From: CAWCKS01 sp963796195
GTDB taxonomy: Bacteria > Pseudomonadota > Alphaproteobacteria > Rhizobiales > Xanthobacteraceae
Direction: 5' to 3'
DNA length: 64,000 bases
Assembly (NCBI GenBank): GCA_963796195.1
Contig: CAWCKS010000010.1
Coordinates: 1 to 64,000, forward strand
A model generated the notes under the pieces. The model ran no database searches, was not told the DNA's origin, and worked only from the letters and a program-made list of their open reading frames with translations. Each line of letters begins with the position of its first letter. The first letter of the stretch is position 1. Positions 45,336 through 55,825 of the stretch are shown here, piece by piece. Position numbers and translations under genes: made by a program.

Positions 45336-46722
45336 CTACAGCGCCACCTCTTCGACCCGCCCCTCGAACCTGCGCATCACGAGATCGCGCTGCGTTTGTT
45401 CGGCGCGCACGGTCATGGCGACGTGGGCCTCGTCGTCGGCCACCCGCGACAGCACCTCGGTGTGGCGGTAGAGCCAGCTCATGGCGGCGCCATCGGCGGC
45501 GTCGAGGGTGACGCGCAAGCCGACCTTGTCGGCAGCAAGTCGTTCCTCGATTGCATCGAGCAGACGGCTCGACGCCCTCGCCGGTCGCGGCCGAGACCAG
45601 CAGCGCGCGATGGTGATGCGGATGGCGGGCCGCCGTGTTGGCGAGACCTTCGCGCTCGTCCTGATCGAGCCGATCAATCTTGTTCCAGACTTCGATAATG
45701 CGGTCGCCTGCGCCGGTCGTGATCCCGAGCTGATGCAGCACCGCTTCGACGTCGGCGCGCTGGGCCTCGGTGTCGGCATGCGAGATGTCGCGCACGTGCA
45801 GGATCAGGTCGGCCTCGACCACCTCCTCCAGCGTGGCGCGGAACGCCGCGACCAGCATGGTCGGCAGGTCCGAGACGAAGCCGACGGTGTCGGACAGCAC
45901 GGCGTGGCCGCCATGCGGCAGCCTGATCTGGCGCAAGGTCGGATCGAGCGTCGCAAACAGCATGTCGGCCGCCTGCACCTTCGCTTGCGTCAGACGATTG
46001 AACAGCGTCGACTTGCCGGCATTGGTGTAGCCGACCAGGGCGACCACGCGGTACGGCACGCGATTGCGCGCCGCGCGGTGCAGCCGCCGCGTCGCCTGCA
46101 CTTTCTTGAGCTCGGCTTCGAGGCGCACGATACGATCGCCGATCATGCGGCGGTCGGCCTCGATCTGGGTCTCGCCCGGTCCGCCGAGGAAACCGAAGCC
46201 GCCGCGCTGGCGTTCGAGGTGGGTCCACGACCGCACCAGCCGGCTGCGCTGATATTTTAAGTGCGCGAGCTCGACCTGAAGGGTGCCTTCCTTCGTTTTG
46301 GCTCGCCGACCAAAGATTTCCAGAATCAATCCGGTGCGGTCGAGCACTTTCGTGCTCCAGGCCTTTTCCAGGTTGCGCTGCTGTACCGGCGACAGCGCGC
46401 AATCCATCACCACGAGATCGACGTGGTGCGCGGTGACGAGGCCGACGATCTCCTCGACCTTGCCCTTACCAAGATAGGTCGCAGGCCGGATTTGCGTCAA
46501 CGGCGCGATCAGCGCATCGGCCACCGTCAGATCGATGGCGCGCGCAAGCCCGCGCGCCTCGTCGAGACGCGCGTCAGTATCGCGAGCATAGAGGTCATCA
46601 GGCGCGGCGCCGTTACCGGCGCGGCGCTGCCGCAGATAAGGTCCGATCACCAGCACGCGGCCGGTTTCGCCCCCTGCCCGACCCGGACGGTCGGTGTCCC
46701 CTCGTCGTGCTCGAGGTTCCAA
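45336..46722 (-). CDS. hflX: Ribosome-associated GTPase HflX, one frameshift
   Basis: GTPase that splits stalled ribosomes. From TTG at 46722: GRVLVIGPYLRQRR, HLKYQRSRLVRSWTHLERQ, GGFGFLGGPGETQIEADRR, P-loop ALVGYTNAGKSTLFNRL, SDTVGFVSDLPTMLVAAFRA. An extra base near 45570 shifts the frame after VSAATGEG; the rest (RLLDAIEERLAADKVG to FEGRVEEVAL) is in another frame ending at 45336. Corrected length is about 462, normal. It follows hfq with 11 bp between. Confidence 0.88.
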
Positions 46723-46733
46723 TCAGGCTGTTC

Positions 46734-46982
46734 TCACGTTGCGCTGTCCTCGTTGCCCTCAAACAGCTGAATTGGCGCGCCGGGCATGATGGTCGAGATC
46801 GCATGCTTGTACACCAGTTGCGAATGACCGTCGCGGCGCAACAGCAGGCAAAAATTGTCGAACCATGTGACGATGCCCTGCAACTTGACGCCGTTGACCA
46901 GAAAGATGGTGAGAGGCGTTTTGGTTTTTCTGACGTGATTGAGGAAGGTGTCTTGCAAATTCTGCGCGCGGTCCGCCGCCAT
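46734..46982 (-). CDS. hfq: RNA chaperone Hfq
   Basis: An 82-residue Sm-like protein: NLQDTFLNHVRKTKTPLTIF, LVNGVKLQGIVTWFDNFCLL, then the Sm2 motif QLVYKHAISTIMPG. It forms hexamers that pair small RNAs with mRNAs and, in rhizobia, is needed for NifA expression. Placement between the dat-like gene and hflX in the ntr block is the classical alphaproteobacterial order. Confidence 0.97.
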   Translation of the reverse strand: MAADRAQNLQDTFLNHVRKTKTPLTIFLVNGVKLQGIVTWFDNFCLLLRRDGHSQLVYKHAISTIMPGAPIQLFEGNEDSAT

Positions 46983-47206
46983 TGTTGTTGTCCCCGTAAG
47001 GTGGTCTGTGTCCTTGTTTTTTGTTGACCGGATTCTGCCTTGATCGACTTAGTTGGCTTTCGTTGCAGAACCACCGGCCGCAGCACCACACGAATGTCCC
47101 GTTCGCGTGCACCGCTGCCTGATTAGATTGCAGGCCCGCCAGATAGGCAAGGCCTCCCTTCGCAAGGAACATGCCAAAAGATAAGCACGCCTGGGAACGT
47201 CCAGCT

Positions 47207-48064
47207 TCAGGACACATGCGCGAAGCGATGAAATTCCTCGCGCAGCCGCTTCGCCACCGGTCCGACCTTACCGTCGCCGATGACGCGATCGTCGACCTTG
47301 ACCACGGGCATCACGATCTGGCTCGCCGAGGTGACGAAGGCTTCCGTGGCCTGGCCGACGTCGTCGAGCGTGAACGGCCGTTCCTCGAGCTTCAGTTGCA
47401 ACGCTTCCAGCACGTTGAACAGGACGGCGCGCGTGATGCCGGACAGGATGCCGTGGTCTGCGGGGCGTGTGACAACACGTCCATCGCGGGTCACGATCCA
47501 GGCGTTGCTCGAGGAGCCCTCGGTGACAAAACCTTTGGCGTCGACGAACCACGCCTCATAGGCGCCGCGCTCACGCGCGCCCTGTCGGGCCAGCACGTTC
47601 GGCAACAGCCCGACGGTCTTGATATCGACCCGCGCCCAGCGGTTCTCCGGCGTGGTGACGACCGCGATACCCTTCGCGGCGTTGTCCTCGTTGCGCGCAA
47701 GATTGAGGCTTCGCGCCGTGACGACCACAGCTGGTTTCACCGGCGTAGTCGGAAAGGCATGGTCGCGCCGCGCGACGCCACGGGTCACCTGCAGATAGAC
47801 GATGCCGTAATGGATGCGGTTGCGCCGCGCCACCTCGTGCATGACCATTTCGAGTGCGGCGGGCTTCATCGGTTCGGCGATGCGGAGCTCCGACAGCGAG
47901 CGCTTCAATCGCGCCAGGTGGCGCGGCATGTCGATCAGACGGCCGTCGCGGATCTCGCAGACCTCGTAGACGCCGTCGGCGAACTGGTAACCGCGATCCT
48001 CGACGTTGACGCTGGCTTCGCTCAAGGGAACGTAGCGGCCGTTGACATAGGCAATGCGGGACAT
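47207..48064 (-). CDS. dat: D-amino-acid transaminase (class IV)
   Basis: A 285-residue PLP enzyme of fold type IV: AYVNGRYVPLSEASVNVEDR, FADGVYEVCEIRDGRLID, catalytic Lys in VDIKTVGLLPNVLARQ, Glu in FVTEGSSSNAWIV. D-specific transaminases share the RGYQFADGVYEV run. It makes D-amino acids for cell wall or converts amino to keto acids. It lies between ntrX and hfq, as in related genomes. Confidence 0.9.
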   Translation of the reverse strand: MSRIAYVNGRYVPLSEASVNVEDRGYQFADGVYEVCEIRDGRLIDMPRHLARLKRSLSELRIAEPMKPAALEMVMHEVARRNRIHYGIVYLQVTRGVARRDHAFPTTPVKPAVVVTARSLNLARNEDNAAKGIAVVTTPENRWARVDIKTVGLLPNVLARQGARERGAYEAWFVDAKGFVTEGSSSNAWIVTRDGRVVTRPADHGILSGITRAVLFNVLEALQLKLEERPFTLDDVGQATEAFVTSASQIVMPVVKVDDRVIGDGKVGPVAKRLREEFHRFAHVS

Positions 48065-48079
48065 TTTTCAGATTTTGCT

Positions 48080-49450
48080 TTAACCGACGCCGAGCGCCTT
48101 GAGCTTGCGGTGCAGCGCGCTGCGTTCCATGCCGACGAATTCGGCGGTGCGTGAGATGTTGCCGGAGAAGCGGCTGATCTGCGCGATCAGGTAATCGCGT
48201 TCGAACACCTCGCGCGCCTCGCGCAGCGGCAGCCCCATGATGTGCTCACCCTTGCCGTCGGTCGGCATCGCCGGCACCATCGAGCCGACGTCCTGCGGCA
48301 GCATGTCAGCGGTGATCACGGCTTCCGGCTCGCCACCGGCAAGGATCATCAGCCGCTCGACGTTGTTGCGCAATTGGCGGACGTTGCCCGGCCAGACATG
48401 CGACTGCAGCACGGCCATCGCGTCCTCGCCGATCCGGCGCTTGGGCAAGCCGGTCGCCACCGAAATCTGCGTCATGAAGAACTCGACCAGCTCCGGAATG
48501 TCCTCGCGCCGCTCCGACAGCGGCGGCACCCGGATCGGCACCACCGAGAGGCGGTGGTAGAGATCTTCGCGGAAATGTCCCGCCGCGATCTCGCTTTCGA
48601 GATTGCGCGCGGTCGACGACACAATGCGGACGTCGACATTGACCTTGGTGGTGCCGCCGACGCGCAGGAACGTCTGGTCGACCAGCACGCGCAGGATCTT
48701 GCCCTGCGTCTCCATCGGCATGTCGGCGATTTCGTTGATGAAAAGCGTGCCGCCATGGGCCTCTTCCAAAGCGCCGGCCTTGCGCTGCTGCTCGCCATTG
48801 GTCTGATCCATGCCGAACAGTTCGCTCTCCATCCACTCCGGCACGATGCCGGCGGCGTTGATGGCGACGAACGGCCCCTCGGCCCGCGACGACAGCGCAT
48901 GCAACGAGCGCGCGGCCATTTCCTTGCCGCTGCCCGGCGGACCGACGATCAGAATGCGGCTGTTGGCCTTGGCCGCGCGCTCGACGGTCTGGCGCAGCTG
49001 GTTCATCGCCGGGGCATGGCCGACCAGCGAGGTCGAGACCGGTGACAGCTGCTTCAGTTCCCTCACCTCGCGTTTCAGTCGCGAGGTCTCCAGCGCGCGG
49101 TTGGCGACCAGGATCAGCCGATCGGCCTTGAACGGCTTCTCGATAAAATCGTAGGCGCCCTTCTTGATCGCGGCGACCGCGGTTTCGATATTGCCGTGGC
49201 CCGAGATCATGACGACAGGCACTTCGGGATGATCCATCTTGATGATGTCGAGCAGCTGCAGGCCGTCGAGCTTCGAGCCCTGCAGCCAGATGTCGAGAAA
49301 CACCATGCTCGGCCGGCGCGCCGAAATCTCGGCGATCGCCGAATCGCTGTCGCGCGCGGTACGCGTGCCAAAGCCCTCGTCCTCGAGGATACCTGCGACC
49401 AGCTCGCGGATGTCAGCTTCGTCGTCGATGATCAGGATATCGTGGGCCAT
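48080..49450 (-). CDS. ntrX: Nitrogen assimilation response regulator NtrX
   Basis: A 456-residue sigma-54-type regulator. Receiver: phosphoacceptor Asp in MVFLDIWLQGSKLDGL, Lys in FIEKPFKAD. AAA+ domain: Walker A GPPGSGKEMAAR, Walker B GGTLFINEIADMP. The L1 loop of sigma-54 activators, GAFTGA, is not present: the place reads ELFGMDQTNGEQQRKAGALE. NtrX of this lineage usually lacks it and acts differently. Fis-type helix-turn-helix at the C-terminus (SRTAEFVGMERSALHRKLK). Pairs with ntrY just upstream. Confidence 0.95.
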   Translation of the reverse strand: MAHDILIIDDEADIRELVAGILEDEGFGTRTARDSDSAIAEISARRPSMVFLDIWLQGSKLDGLQLLDIIKMDHPEVPVVMISGHGNIETAVAAIKKGAYDFIEKPFKADRLILVANRALETSRLKREVRELKQLSPVSTSLVGHAPAMNQLRQTVERAAKANSRILIVGPPGSGKEMAARSLHALSSRAEGPFVAINAAGIVPEWMESELFGMDQTNGEQQRKAGALEEAHGGTLFINEIADMPMETQGKILRVLVDQTFLRVGGTTKVNVDVRIVSSTARNLESEIAAGHFREDLYHRLSVVPIRVPPLSERREDIPELVEFFMTQISVATGLPKRRIGEDAMAVLQSHVWPGNVRQLRNNVERLMILAGGEPEAVITADMLPQDVGSMVPAMPTDGKGEHIMGLPLREAREVFERDYLIAQISRFSGNISRTAEFVGMERSALHRKLKALGVG

Positions 49451-49477
49451 GACAAGAACTTCTCTGGCGGTGATTGG

Positions 49478-51736
49478 TCAGTTGACGGTTGCAGTCGCGG
49501 GAGCAGCATGATCGATCGGCGCGGCCGGCTGCCCGGCCACGGCAAAGCGCAGGCGCATCCACGCGCCGCGCTGGCCGGGCCGGATCGAAGCCGCGTCGTT
49601 CAGTTCAATGCGACCGCCGTGCTCTTCGAGCACGCGCCCCACGATCGCCAGGCCCAGTCCCGTCCCCTTTTCGCGCGTCGTCACGTAAGGCTCCAACAAA
49701 CGTGAGCGACTTTCCTTCGGCAGGCCTATTCCGTTGTCGACGACGTCGATGATGATGTCGTCGCCCTCGCGCTGGGCGATCACCTCGATCCGGCCGCGGC
49801 CAAGTTCCTCGGGCGGCACGGCGGCGATCGCTTCCGTCGCGTTCTTGATGATGTTGGTGAGACCCTGGCTGATCAGGCGGCGGTCGAACCGCGCCGGCAT
49901 CGGGTCTTGCCTGATGTCGGCTTCGAAGTCGATGTCGGGATGGCCGACCCGCATCAGGAACACGGTCTGCCGCACGGTGTCGGCGACATCCTCGCTATCG
50001 ATCACAGCTTTTGGCATCCGCGCGAACTTGGAGAACTCGTCGACCATGCGTCTGATATCGTCGACCTGGCGCACGATCGTATCGGTGCACTGGTCGAAGA
50101 CAGCGCGGTCTTCGGTGATGACCTTGCCGTATTTGCGGCGGATGCGCTCGGCCGACAACTGAATCGGCGTCAGCGGATTCTTGATCTCGTGGGCGATGCG
50201 GCGCGCAATGTCGGCCCAGGCCGAGGTGCGCTGTGCGCTGACGAGGTCGGTGATGTCGTCGAGCGTGATGATGTAGCTGTCGTGCGACTGGCCTGACAGC
50301 TCGGCAGAGACACGCACCGAGAGGATACGGTCGCGCCCGCCGCGGCTGACCGTGATCTGGCCCTGCACCAGACGCTGGACGCCCTCGCGCGCGCTCGCCA
50401 TGATATCGTCGAGCTCAGGCACGATTTCCGCAAGCGGATGGCCGAGCGCTTCGGCCTCGGGGTGGCCGATCAGCTTCTCCGACGAACGATTCAGGATGCC
50501 GATCTTGCCGTCGCCGTCGACGCCGATGATCCCGGCGCTCGCCGACGACAGCACGGCCTCGGTGAAGCGTCGCCGGCTGTCAATGACTTCGCTGGCGCGG
50601 ACCAGGTCGTCGCGCTGGGTGCGAAGTTCGTCGGTCATCTTGTTGAAGGTCTTGCCGAGCTGGGCGAGGTCGCCCTCCGACCGCAACACCGGCACCTGGA
50701 CGTTCAGGTTTCCGGTCGACACCAGATCGGCGGCGCCCATCAGGCGGCGGATCGGCTCCACCAGCGAGTTGGCGAAATTCAACGCGATCAGCACCGCCGA
50801 CATCAGCACCGTCAGCGCGATCACCGCGAACATCAGCCCGAGCGCTTTCTGGACGCCAGGCCGCGTCGCCTCCTGGTCATTGTAGCGGTCGAGACTCTCG
50901 CGCGTCTGCTGCACGCGGAGGACGGCATCGGGGTCGAGCGACTGCGCGACAATCAGGAACAGGTTGTCGAAGCCACGCAGGCGGAGCGCAGCAGCGACGT
51001 TGTTCTTTGGCGCGAACACCGCGATCACCGGTTTGTCTTCGCTGAGGTTGACAAGGTCTTCCTGCCTCGGGATGTCGAAAACGCCGTCGACCACATCTTG
51101 CTGGTCGGTCGCCGCCACGATCCGGGTATCGCCGTCGATAATCACGGCGCCGAGCAGCTTGCGATAGTTGGCTGACGCCCGCAGCACGTTGGTGAAGCTG
51201 CCAGGATCCTGGTCGAACAACACCCGAACGCGAAGCAAATCGTTCGCCAGCCCGAGCGCGTCGCCGCCGATCAGCTGAGCGTGCTCGTTCATGTAGCCGT
51301 TAGCGATGACCCAGGCGTTCTCAACCGCGGCGCGGGTGGTCTTCGAAAACAGCCGGTCGAGGCCGCGGTCGATGGTGACGTAGGCGACGACGGCGACGTA
51401 AATCGCCGGCACCATCGCGATCGCCGAGAACAGCGCGACGATCTGCACGTGCAGTCGGGCGGCCGCCCGCCCGCGCCGCCGGGCCTGAATCATCAGCCAG
51501 AACTCGACGAGGATGATGCCAATCAGGAGCAGAATGGCGCAGCTGTTGATCAACAGAAACAGTGCAACAACGTCGTCGCCCGGCACGATCGGCGTCAGCC
51601 CGGTCAGTACCGCAAAGGTCAGGATCGATGAGATCAGCGCCAGGGCCACCACAAACGCCGCCAGCACGCGACGCATCGGCCAACGTCGGGACTCGGCAAT
51701 CGTGTTGTCGAAAGCGGTAGCGTCGACGCTGGCCAT
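49478..51736 (-). CDS. ntrY: Sensor histidine kinase NtrY
   Basis: A 752-residue membrane kinase. N-terminal helices (FVVALALISSILTFAVL and more), a periplasmic sensory part (about residues 110-290), a further helix, HAMP (about 320-370), PAS (SAGIIGVDGDGKIGILN), HisKA with phosphoacceptor His in RRIAHEIKNPLTPIQLS and HATPase (NIIKNATEAIAA, GIGLPKES, GTGLGLAIV). Likely phosphorylates NtrX, coded directly downstream, in response to nitrogen or redox. Confidence 0.95.
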   Translation of the reverse strand: MASVDATAFDNTIAESRRWPMRRVLAAFVVALALISSILTFAVLTGLTPIVPGDDVVALFLLINSCAILLLIGIILVEFWLMIQARRRGRAAARLHVQIVALFSAIAMVPAIYVAVVAYVTIDRGLDRLFSKTTRAAVENAWVIANGYMNEHAQLIGGDALGLANDLLRVRVLFDQDPGSFTNVLRASANYRKLLGAVIIDGDTRIVAATDQQDVVDGVFDIPRQEDLVNLSEDKPVIAVFAPKNNVAAALRLRGFDNLFLIVAQSLDPDAVLRVQQTRESLDRYNDQEATRPGVQKALGLMFAVIALTVLMSAVLIALNFANSLVEPIRRLMGAADLVSTGNLNVQVPVLRSEGDLAQLGKTFNKMTDELRTQRDDLVRASEVIDSRRRFTEAVLSSASAGIIGVDGDGKIGILNRSSEKLIGHPEAEALGHPLAEIVPELDDIMASAREGVQRLVQGQITVSRGGRDRILSVRVSAELSGQSHDSYIITLDDITDLVSAQRTSAWADIARRIAHEIKNPLTPIQLSAERIRRKYGKVITEDRAVFDQCTDTIVRQVDDIRRMVDEFSKFARMPKAVIDSEDVADTVRQTVFLMRVGHPDIDFEADIRQDPMPARFDRRLISQGLTNIIKNATEAIAAVPPEELGRGRIEVIAQREGDDIIIDVVDNGIGLPKESRSRLLEPYVTTREKGTGLGLAIVGRVLEEHGGRIELNDAASIRPGQRGAWMRLRFAVAGQPAAPIDHAAPATATVN

Positions 51737-51907
51737 CGCAAATTTTTGTTGGTGGGCGGGATGCCGGAAGCACCGTCAGCCTAGGCCAACTGATGCATTC
51801 ATACAACAATGTTGCTGAATTGCGACATTTCCGCGGCCGGCCGCTCACGCGTCCACGGTCAAATATTGCCGTCCCGCCGCGACCGACCGAGTTTCTGTGG
51901 CCGCACT

Positions 51908-53351
51908 TCAGCCGCCGGTGCGGAACACCTGGATGTCGAGATCGCGGATCTTTTTGCGCAGCGTGTTGCGGTTGACGCCCAGCAGGTCCGCGGCGCGTAT
52001 CTGGTTACCACGGGTCGCGGCCAGCGCCGCGGTCAACAGCGGCACTTCGATCTCGCGCAGGATGCGGTGGTACAGCCCCGGCGGCGGCATGCCGTTCGGG
52101 AAGCCGGCGAAGTGCGAGGCGAGATAGGTTTCGACCGCGGCACCGAGGTTTTCCACGGTCTGCGGCGCGCTGCCCCCTGACACCACGGGTGGCGGTGCAA
52201 GCTCCCCTTCGATCACGGCCCCGGTGATAACCTCCTGTGGATAAAGCGCGGCGAGACGGCGAGCGAGATTCTCGAGCTCGCGGACGTTGCCGGGCCAGCG
52301 ATGCTGCTTCAGCCGCTCGATCGCCTGAGCGTCGAGCTTCTTCGGCGGCAGGCCATCCTTCTCGGCCAGCACGAAGAAATGCCTGATGAGATCGGGCAGG
52401 TCTTCGATCTTTTCGCGCAGCGGGGGCATCCGCAGCGGCACGACGTTAAGGCGGAAGAACAGATCCTCGCGGAACTGACCCTGCTGGATCAGGATACGCA
52501 AATCCTTGTTGGTCGCGGCGATGATACGGACGTCGGTCTTGATCGGCGTGCGGCCGCCGACCGTGGTGTATTCGCCCTGCTGCAGCACGCGCAGCAAGCG
52601 GGTCTGCGCCTCCATCGGCATGTCGCCGATTTCGTCGAGGAACAAGGTGCCGCCCTCGGCCTGCTCGAAGCGGCCGGAGGCGCGGGTGTTGGCGCCGGTG
52701 AATGCGCCGCGTTCGTGACCGAACAATTCGGACTCGATCAGGTCGCGCGGGATCGCCGCCATGTTGACGGCGACGAACGGGCCGTTGCGCCGCTTGCCGT
52801 AGTCGTGCAGGGCGCGGGCAACCAGCTCCTTGCCGGTACCGGACTCGCCCGAGATCATCACGGTGAGATCGGTCTGCATCAGCCGCGCCAGCACGCGGTA
52901 GAGTTCCTGCATCGCCGGCGAGCGGCCGACCAGCGGAATCGAGTTCGAACTCGGTATCATCGGCGGGTGCGGCGACCCGCTCCTTCGGCTCCGACAGCGC
53001 GCGGCCGACGATGCCGATCAATTCTTTCAGGTCGAACGGCTTCGGCAGATATTCGTAGGCGCCGCGCTCCGAGGCCTTGATCGCGGTCATGAACGTGTTC
53101 TGCGCGCTCATCACGATGACCGGCAGGTTCGGCCGCATCTTCTTGATTCGGGGCAAGAGATCGAACGCGCTCTCGTCGGGCATGACGACGTCGGTGATGA
53201 CAAGATCGCCCTCGCCCTGGCTGACCCAGCGCCACAACGTGGCAGCGTTGCTGGTCAAGCGAACCTCGTAGCCGGCGCGCGACAAGGCCTGGTTCAGGAC
53301 GGTACGTATCGCCGCGTCATCGTCGGCGACCAGGATGCTGTTAACGGGCAT
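51908..53351 (-). CDS. ntrC: Nitrogen regulation response regulator NtrC, one frameshift
   Basis: Sigma-54 activator. From 53351: SILVADDDAAIRTVLNQAL, Asp in VITDVVMPDESAFDLL, Lys in YEYLPKPFDLKEL. After PADDTEFE a single extra base near 52943 shifts the frame; it resumes SIPLVGRSPAMQELYRVLAR. The AAA+ part has Walker A SGESGTGKELVAR, an intact GAFTGA loop in GHERGAFTGANTRA, Walker B GGTLFLDEIGDMP, and Fis-type helix-turn-helix (AADLLGVNRNTLRKKIR). Corrected length about 480, normal. Ends 172 bp from ntrY. Confidence 0.9.
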
Positions 53352-53363
53352 TCTTGTTGGTCC

Positions 53364-54554
53364 TCATCTCTCTCCACGTGAGGCATGCGTCGGCGTTCCC
53401 GGTCCGCCGGCGCTTTTGCTTGTTTCAGTTGCAGTTCGGCCGTGCTCGTTGGCGACCGGCTTGTAGATCGGCATGAGCACGCGAAAGATGGTGCGGCGCG
53501 GCTGCGACTCACACTCGATGATGCCGCCGTGATCGCCGACGATCTTGGCAACGAGGGCAAGGCCAAGCCCGCTGCCGGTCGGCTTCGTGGTGACGAACGG
53601 GTCGAACAGATTGGGCATCAGGTCCTCAGGGACCCCCGGCCCGTTATCCCTGACGCAGAATTCCAGCGGCAGCGACACGCGTGACTTGGTGCCCGGCAGC
53701 GACAGCCTGACGCCTGGCCGAAATGCTGTCGTAAGCTGAATCTCTGCGTCGCCGCCCATGTCAGTGACCGCTTCGGCGGCATTTTTCACAAGGTTCAGAA
53801 AAACCTGGATCAGCTGGTCCTGGTTGGCGAGCACCGGCGGCAGCGAGGGATCGTATTCCTCGGTGATGCGGATGTTGCGGGCAAAGCCCGATTGCGCCAG
53901 ACGCTTCACGTGATCGAGCACCGAATGAATGTTGACCGCGCCGCGCGCCACGGGGCGCTCATCGCCGAACACCTCCATGCGGTCGACCAGCGTGACGATG
54001 CGGTCGGCCTCGTCGCAGATCAGGCGCGTGAGCTGGCGGTCTTCCACTGAAGCGGCCTGCTCCAGAAGCTGGGCCGCACCGCGAATGCCGGAGAGCGGGT
54101 TCTTGATCTCGTGCGCGAGCATTGCCGCAAGCGCGGTGACCGAGCGCGCGGCACTGCGGTGCGTAAGCTGCCGATCCATCTTGTCGGCGATCGATCGCTC
54201 CTGCAGCATGATGACGATGTGGCCGGGCTTTTCCGCGAGCGGCGCGACGTGCAGATCGACCTGGCGATCGACGCCGATCCGCGGCGTGCCGAGGTCGACC
54301 TTGTATTCGTTGACCGCGTTACCCTTCACCCTGACTTGCTCGACCAGCGACAGTAGCGGACTGCCGAACGGGATCAGCTCCTTCAACGACTGACGCTGCA
54401 ACAGCTGATTGGAAATCTCGAAGAAGGATTCGGCGGCGTTGTTGGCATCGACGATGCGGCCGTCCGGCGCCACCAGCAGAACCGGATTTGGCAGCGCATT
54501 CAGAATGGCTTCGCCCGTCGATGCACGACTGAGATGCTCGGCCAACGCATTCAT
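53364..54554 (-). CDS. ntrB: Nitrogen regulation sensor kinase NtrB
   Basis: A 396-residue soluble kinase/phosphatase that controls NtrC according to PII state. PAS near the N-terminus (NPVLLVAPDGRIVDANNAA), HisKA His in LAHEIKNPLSGIRGAAQL, N box LNLVKNAAEAV, G boxes RDNGPGVPE and GSGLGLALV. Start ATG at 54554 overlaps the dusB stop (ATGA), so they are co-translated. It precedes ntrC by 12 bp. Confidence 0.95.
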   Translation of the reverse strand: MNALAEHLSRASTGEAILNALPNPVLLVAPDGRIVDANNAAESFFEISNQLLQRQSLKELIPFGSPLLSLVEQVRVKGNAVNEYKVDLGTPRIGVDRQVDLHVAPLAEKPGHIVIMLQERSIADKMDRQLTHRSAARSVTALAAMLAHEIKNPLSGIRGAAQLLEQAASVEDRQLTRLICDEADRIVTLVDRMEVFGDERPVARGAVNIHSVLDHVKRLAQSGFARNIRITEEYDPSLPPVLANQDQLIQVFLNLVKNAAEAVTDMGGDAEIQLTTAFRPGVRLSLPGTKSRVSLPLEFCVRDNGPGVPEDLMPNLFDPFVTTKPTGSGLGLALVAKIVGDHGGIIECESQPRRTIFRVLMPIYKPVANEHGRTATETSKSAGGPGTPTHASRGER

Positions 54555-55609
54555 GCCGCCGCCCTCCACGCAAAGTCGTCGAATGCGTCGCGCAGCTCGC
54601 GCTTGACGTCATTCGGCTGCTCAATTGTCAGCACACGTTGCCGCCACGTCTTCAGAGTTTCGACCGGGGCGCGGCTGGCGCGCGCCGCGACATCGAGTGC
54701 CCAGCCAAGGTGTTTGCGCGCATGGCGCAGGCCAACCCGCAGGCCATAGTGCGACAACAAATCATCATAGAGCGCGGCAACCAGCTCGCGCTGTTGCGGC
54801 AAGGTCGGCGTCGGCGCCGACGTGCCCGAGGCAAGCTGCTCGCCGATCTGGCCGGGCAGCCACGGTTGCCCCTGGGCACCGCGCCCGATCATGACGGCAT
54901 CGGCGCCCGACTGGTCGAGGGCCGCGACGGCGTCCTCGAACGAGGTGATGTCGCCATTGACGATAAGCGGTAGTCGCGTCGCCTCGCGCACGCGACGCAC
55001 CGCGCGCCAGTCCGCATTGCCTTTGTAGAACTGGCAACGGGTACGGCCGTGCACGGTGATCAGGCGGATGCCGGAAGCTTCGGCGCGTCGCGCAAGCTCC
55101 GGCGCATTGAGTGAAGCGTGATCCCAGCCGAGCCGCATCTTCAACGTGACCGGGACGCGCACGGCCTTGATGGTGGCCTCGATCAATCGCAGGGCGTGAT
55201 CCAGATCGCGCATCAAGGCGGAGCCGGCTTCACCGTTGGTCACGTGCCGCGCCGGGCACCCCATGTTGATGTCGATGATGTCGGCGCCGGCGTCTTCGGC
55301 AACGCGCGCGCCCTCCGCCATCCAGCACTCTTCGCAGCCCGCAAGCTGCACGACGTGCGGGCCGATACCGCTCGCTTCAGCGCGCAGCTTCGAGATCGGG
55401 CGGCCCCGCGCCAGATCGTCACTCGCGGTCATTTCGGATATGACCAGGCCAGCACCCAACTGCGCGGCCAGCCGGCGGAACGGCGCGTCGGTCACCCCGG
55501 ACATCGGCGCGAGCACGGCGCGGTTCGCGATCGAAATCTCGCCAATCCTTAATGATTCCAGAGAGTTCAACCCGCCCAGCACCGCTATCCAAGCTCCGCA
55601 ACGCCGCAT
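54551..55609 (-). CDS. dusB: tRNA-dihydrouridine synthase DusB
   Basis: FMN enzyme that reduces uridines in tRNA. NRAVLAPMSGVTDAPFRR, ADIIDINMGCPARHVT with the catalytic Cys, LKMRLGWDHA, TVHGRTRCQFYKG, PLIVNGDITS and MIGRGAQGQPW are all family signatures. About 350 residues from 55609; a TTG at 55570 (LNSLESLRIGEI) may be the true start. Upstream of ntrB in the nifR3-ntrBC arrangement known from rhizobia. Confidence 0.94.
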   Translation of the reverse strand: MRRCGAWIAVLGGLNSLESLRIGEISIANRAVLAPMSGVTDAPFRRLAAQLGAGLVISEMTASDDLARGRPISKLRAEASGIGPHVVQLAGCEECWMAEGARVAEDAGADIIDINMGCPARHVTNGEAGSALMRDLDHALRLIEATIKAVRVPVTLKMRLGWDHASLNAPELARRAEASGIRLITVHGRTRCQFYKGNADWRAVRRVREATRLPLIVNGDITSFEDAVAALDQSGADAVMIGRGAQGQPWLPGQIGEQLASGTSAPTPTLPQQRELVAALYDDLLSHYGLRVGLRHARKHLGWALDVAARASRAPVETLKTWRQRVLTIEQPNDVKRELRDAFDDFAWRAAA

Positions 55610-55825
55610 CGCGTTGTGCCACTGCCCTTATCAGCATCAATTTTAGGCAGCTATCCTAGCTGCCTACACATTAGCCAGTTTTATCGATCTTGCAAGTGCA
55701 GTGCAGCAATAGTTACAGCTTCCCACAACTGCAAGATTTCTTCGACTTAGCAGCCGGACCGCCCGATCGCGGGCCTGTCATCCCTCTTCTGCTGCGATTG
55801 GACCTCGAATCCAGTAACGAACCTC

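Noticed and set aside
46983..47206. A small RNA gene between hfq and the transaminase gene
   Set aside because: The gap has no clear promoter plus terminator pair; nothing supports an RNA gene beyond chance hairpins.
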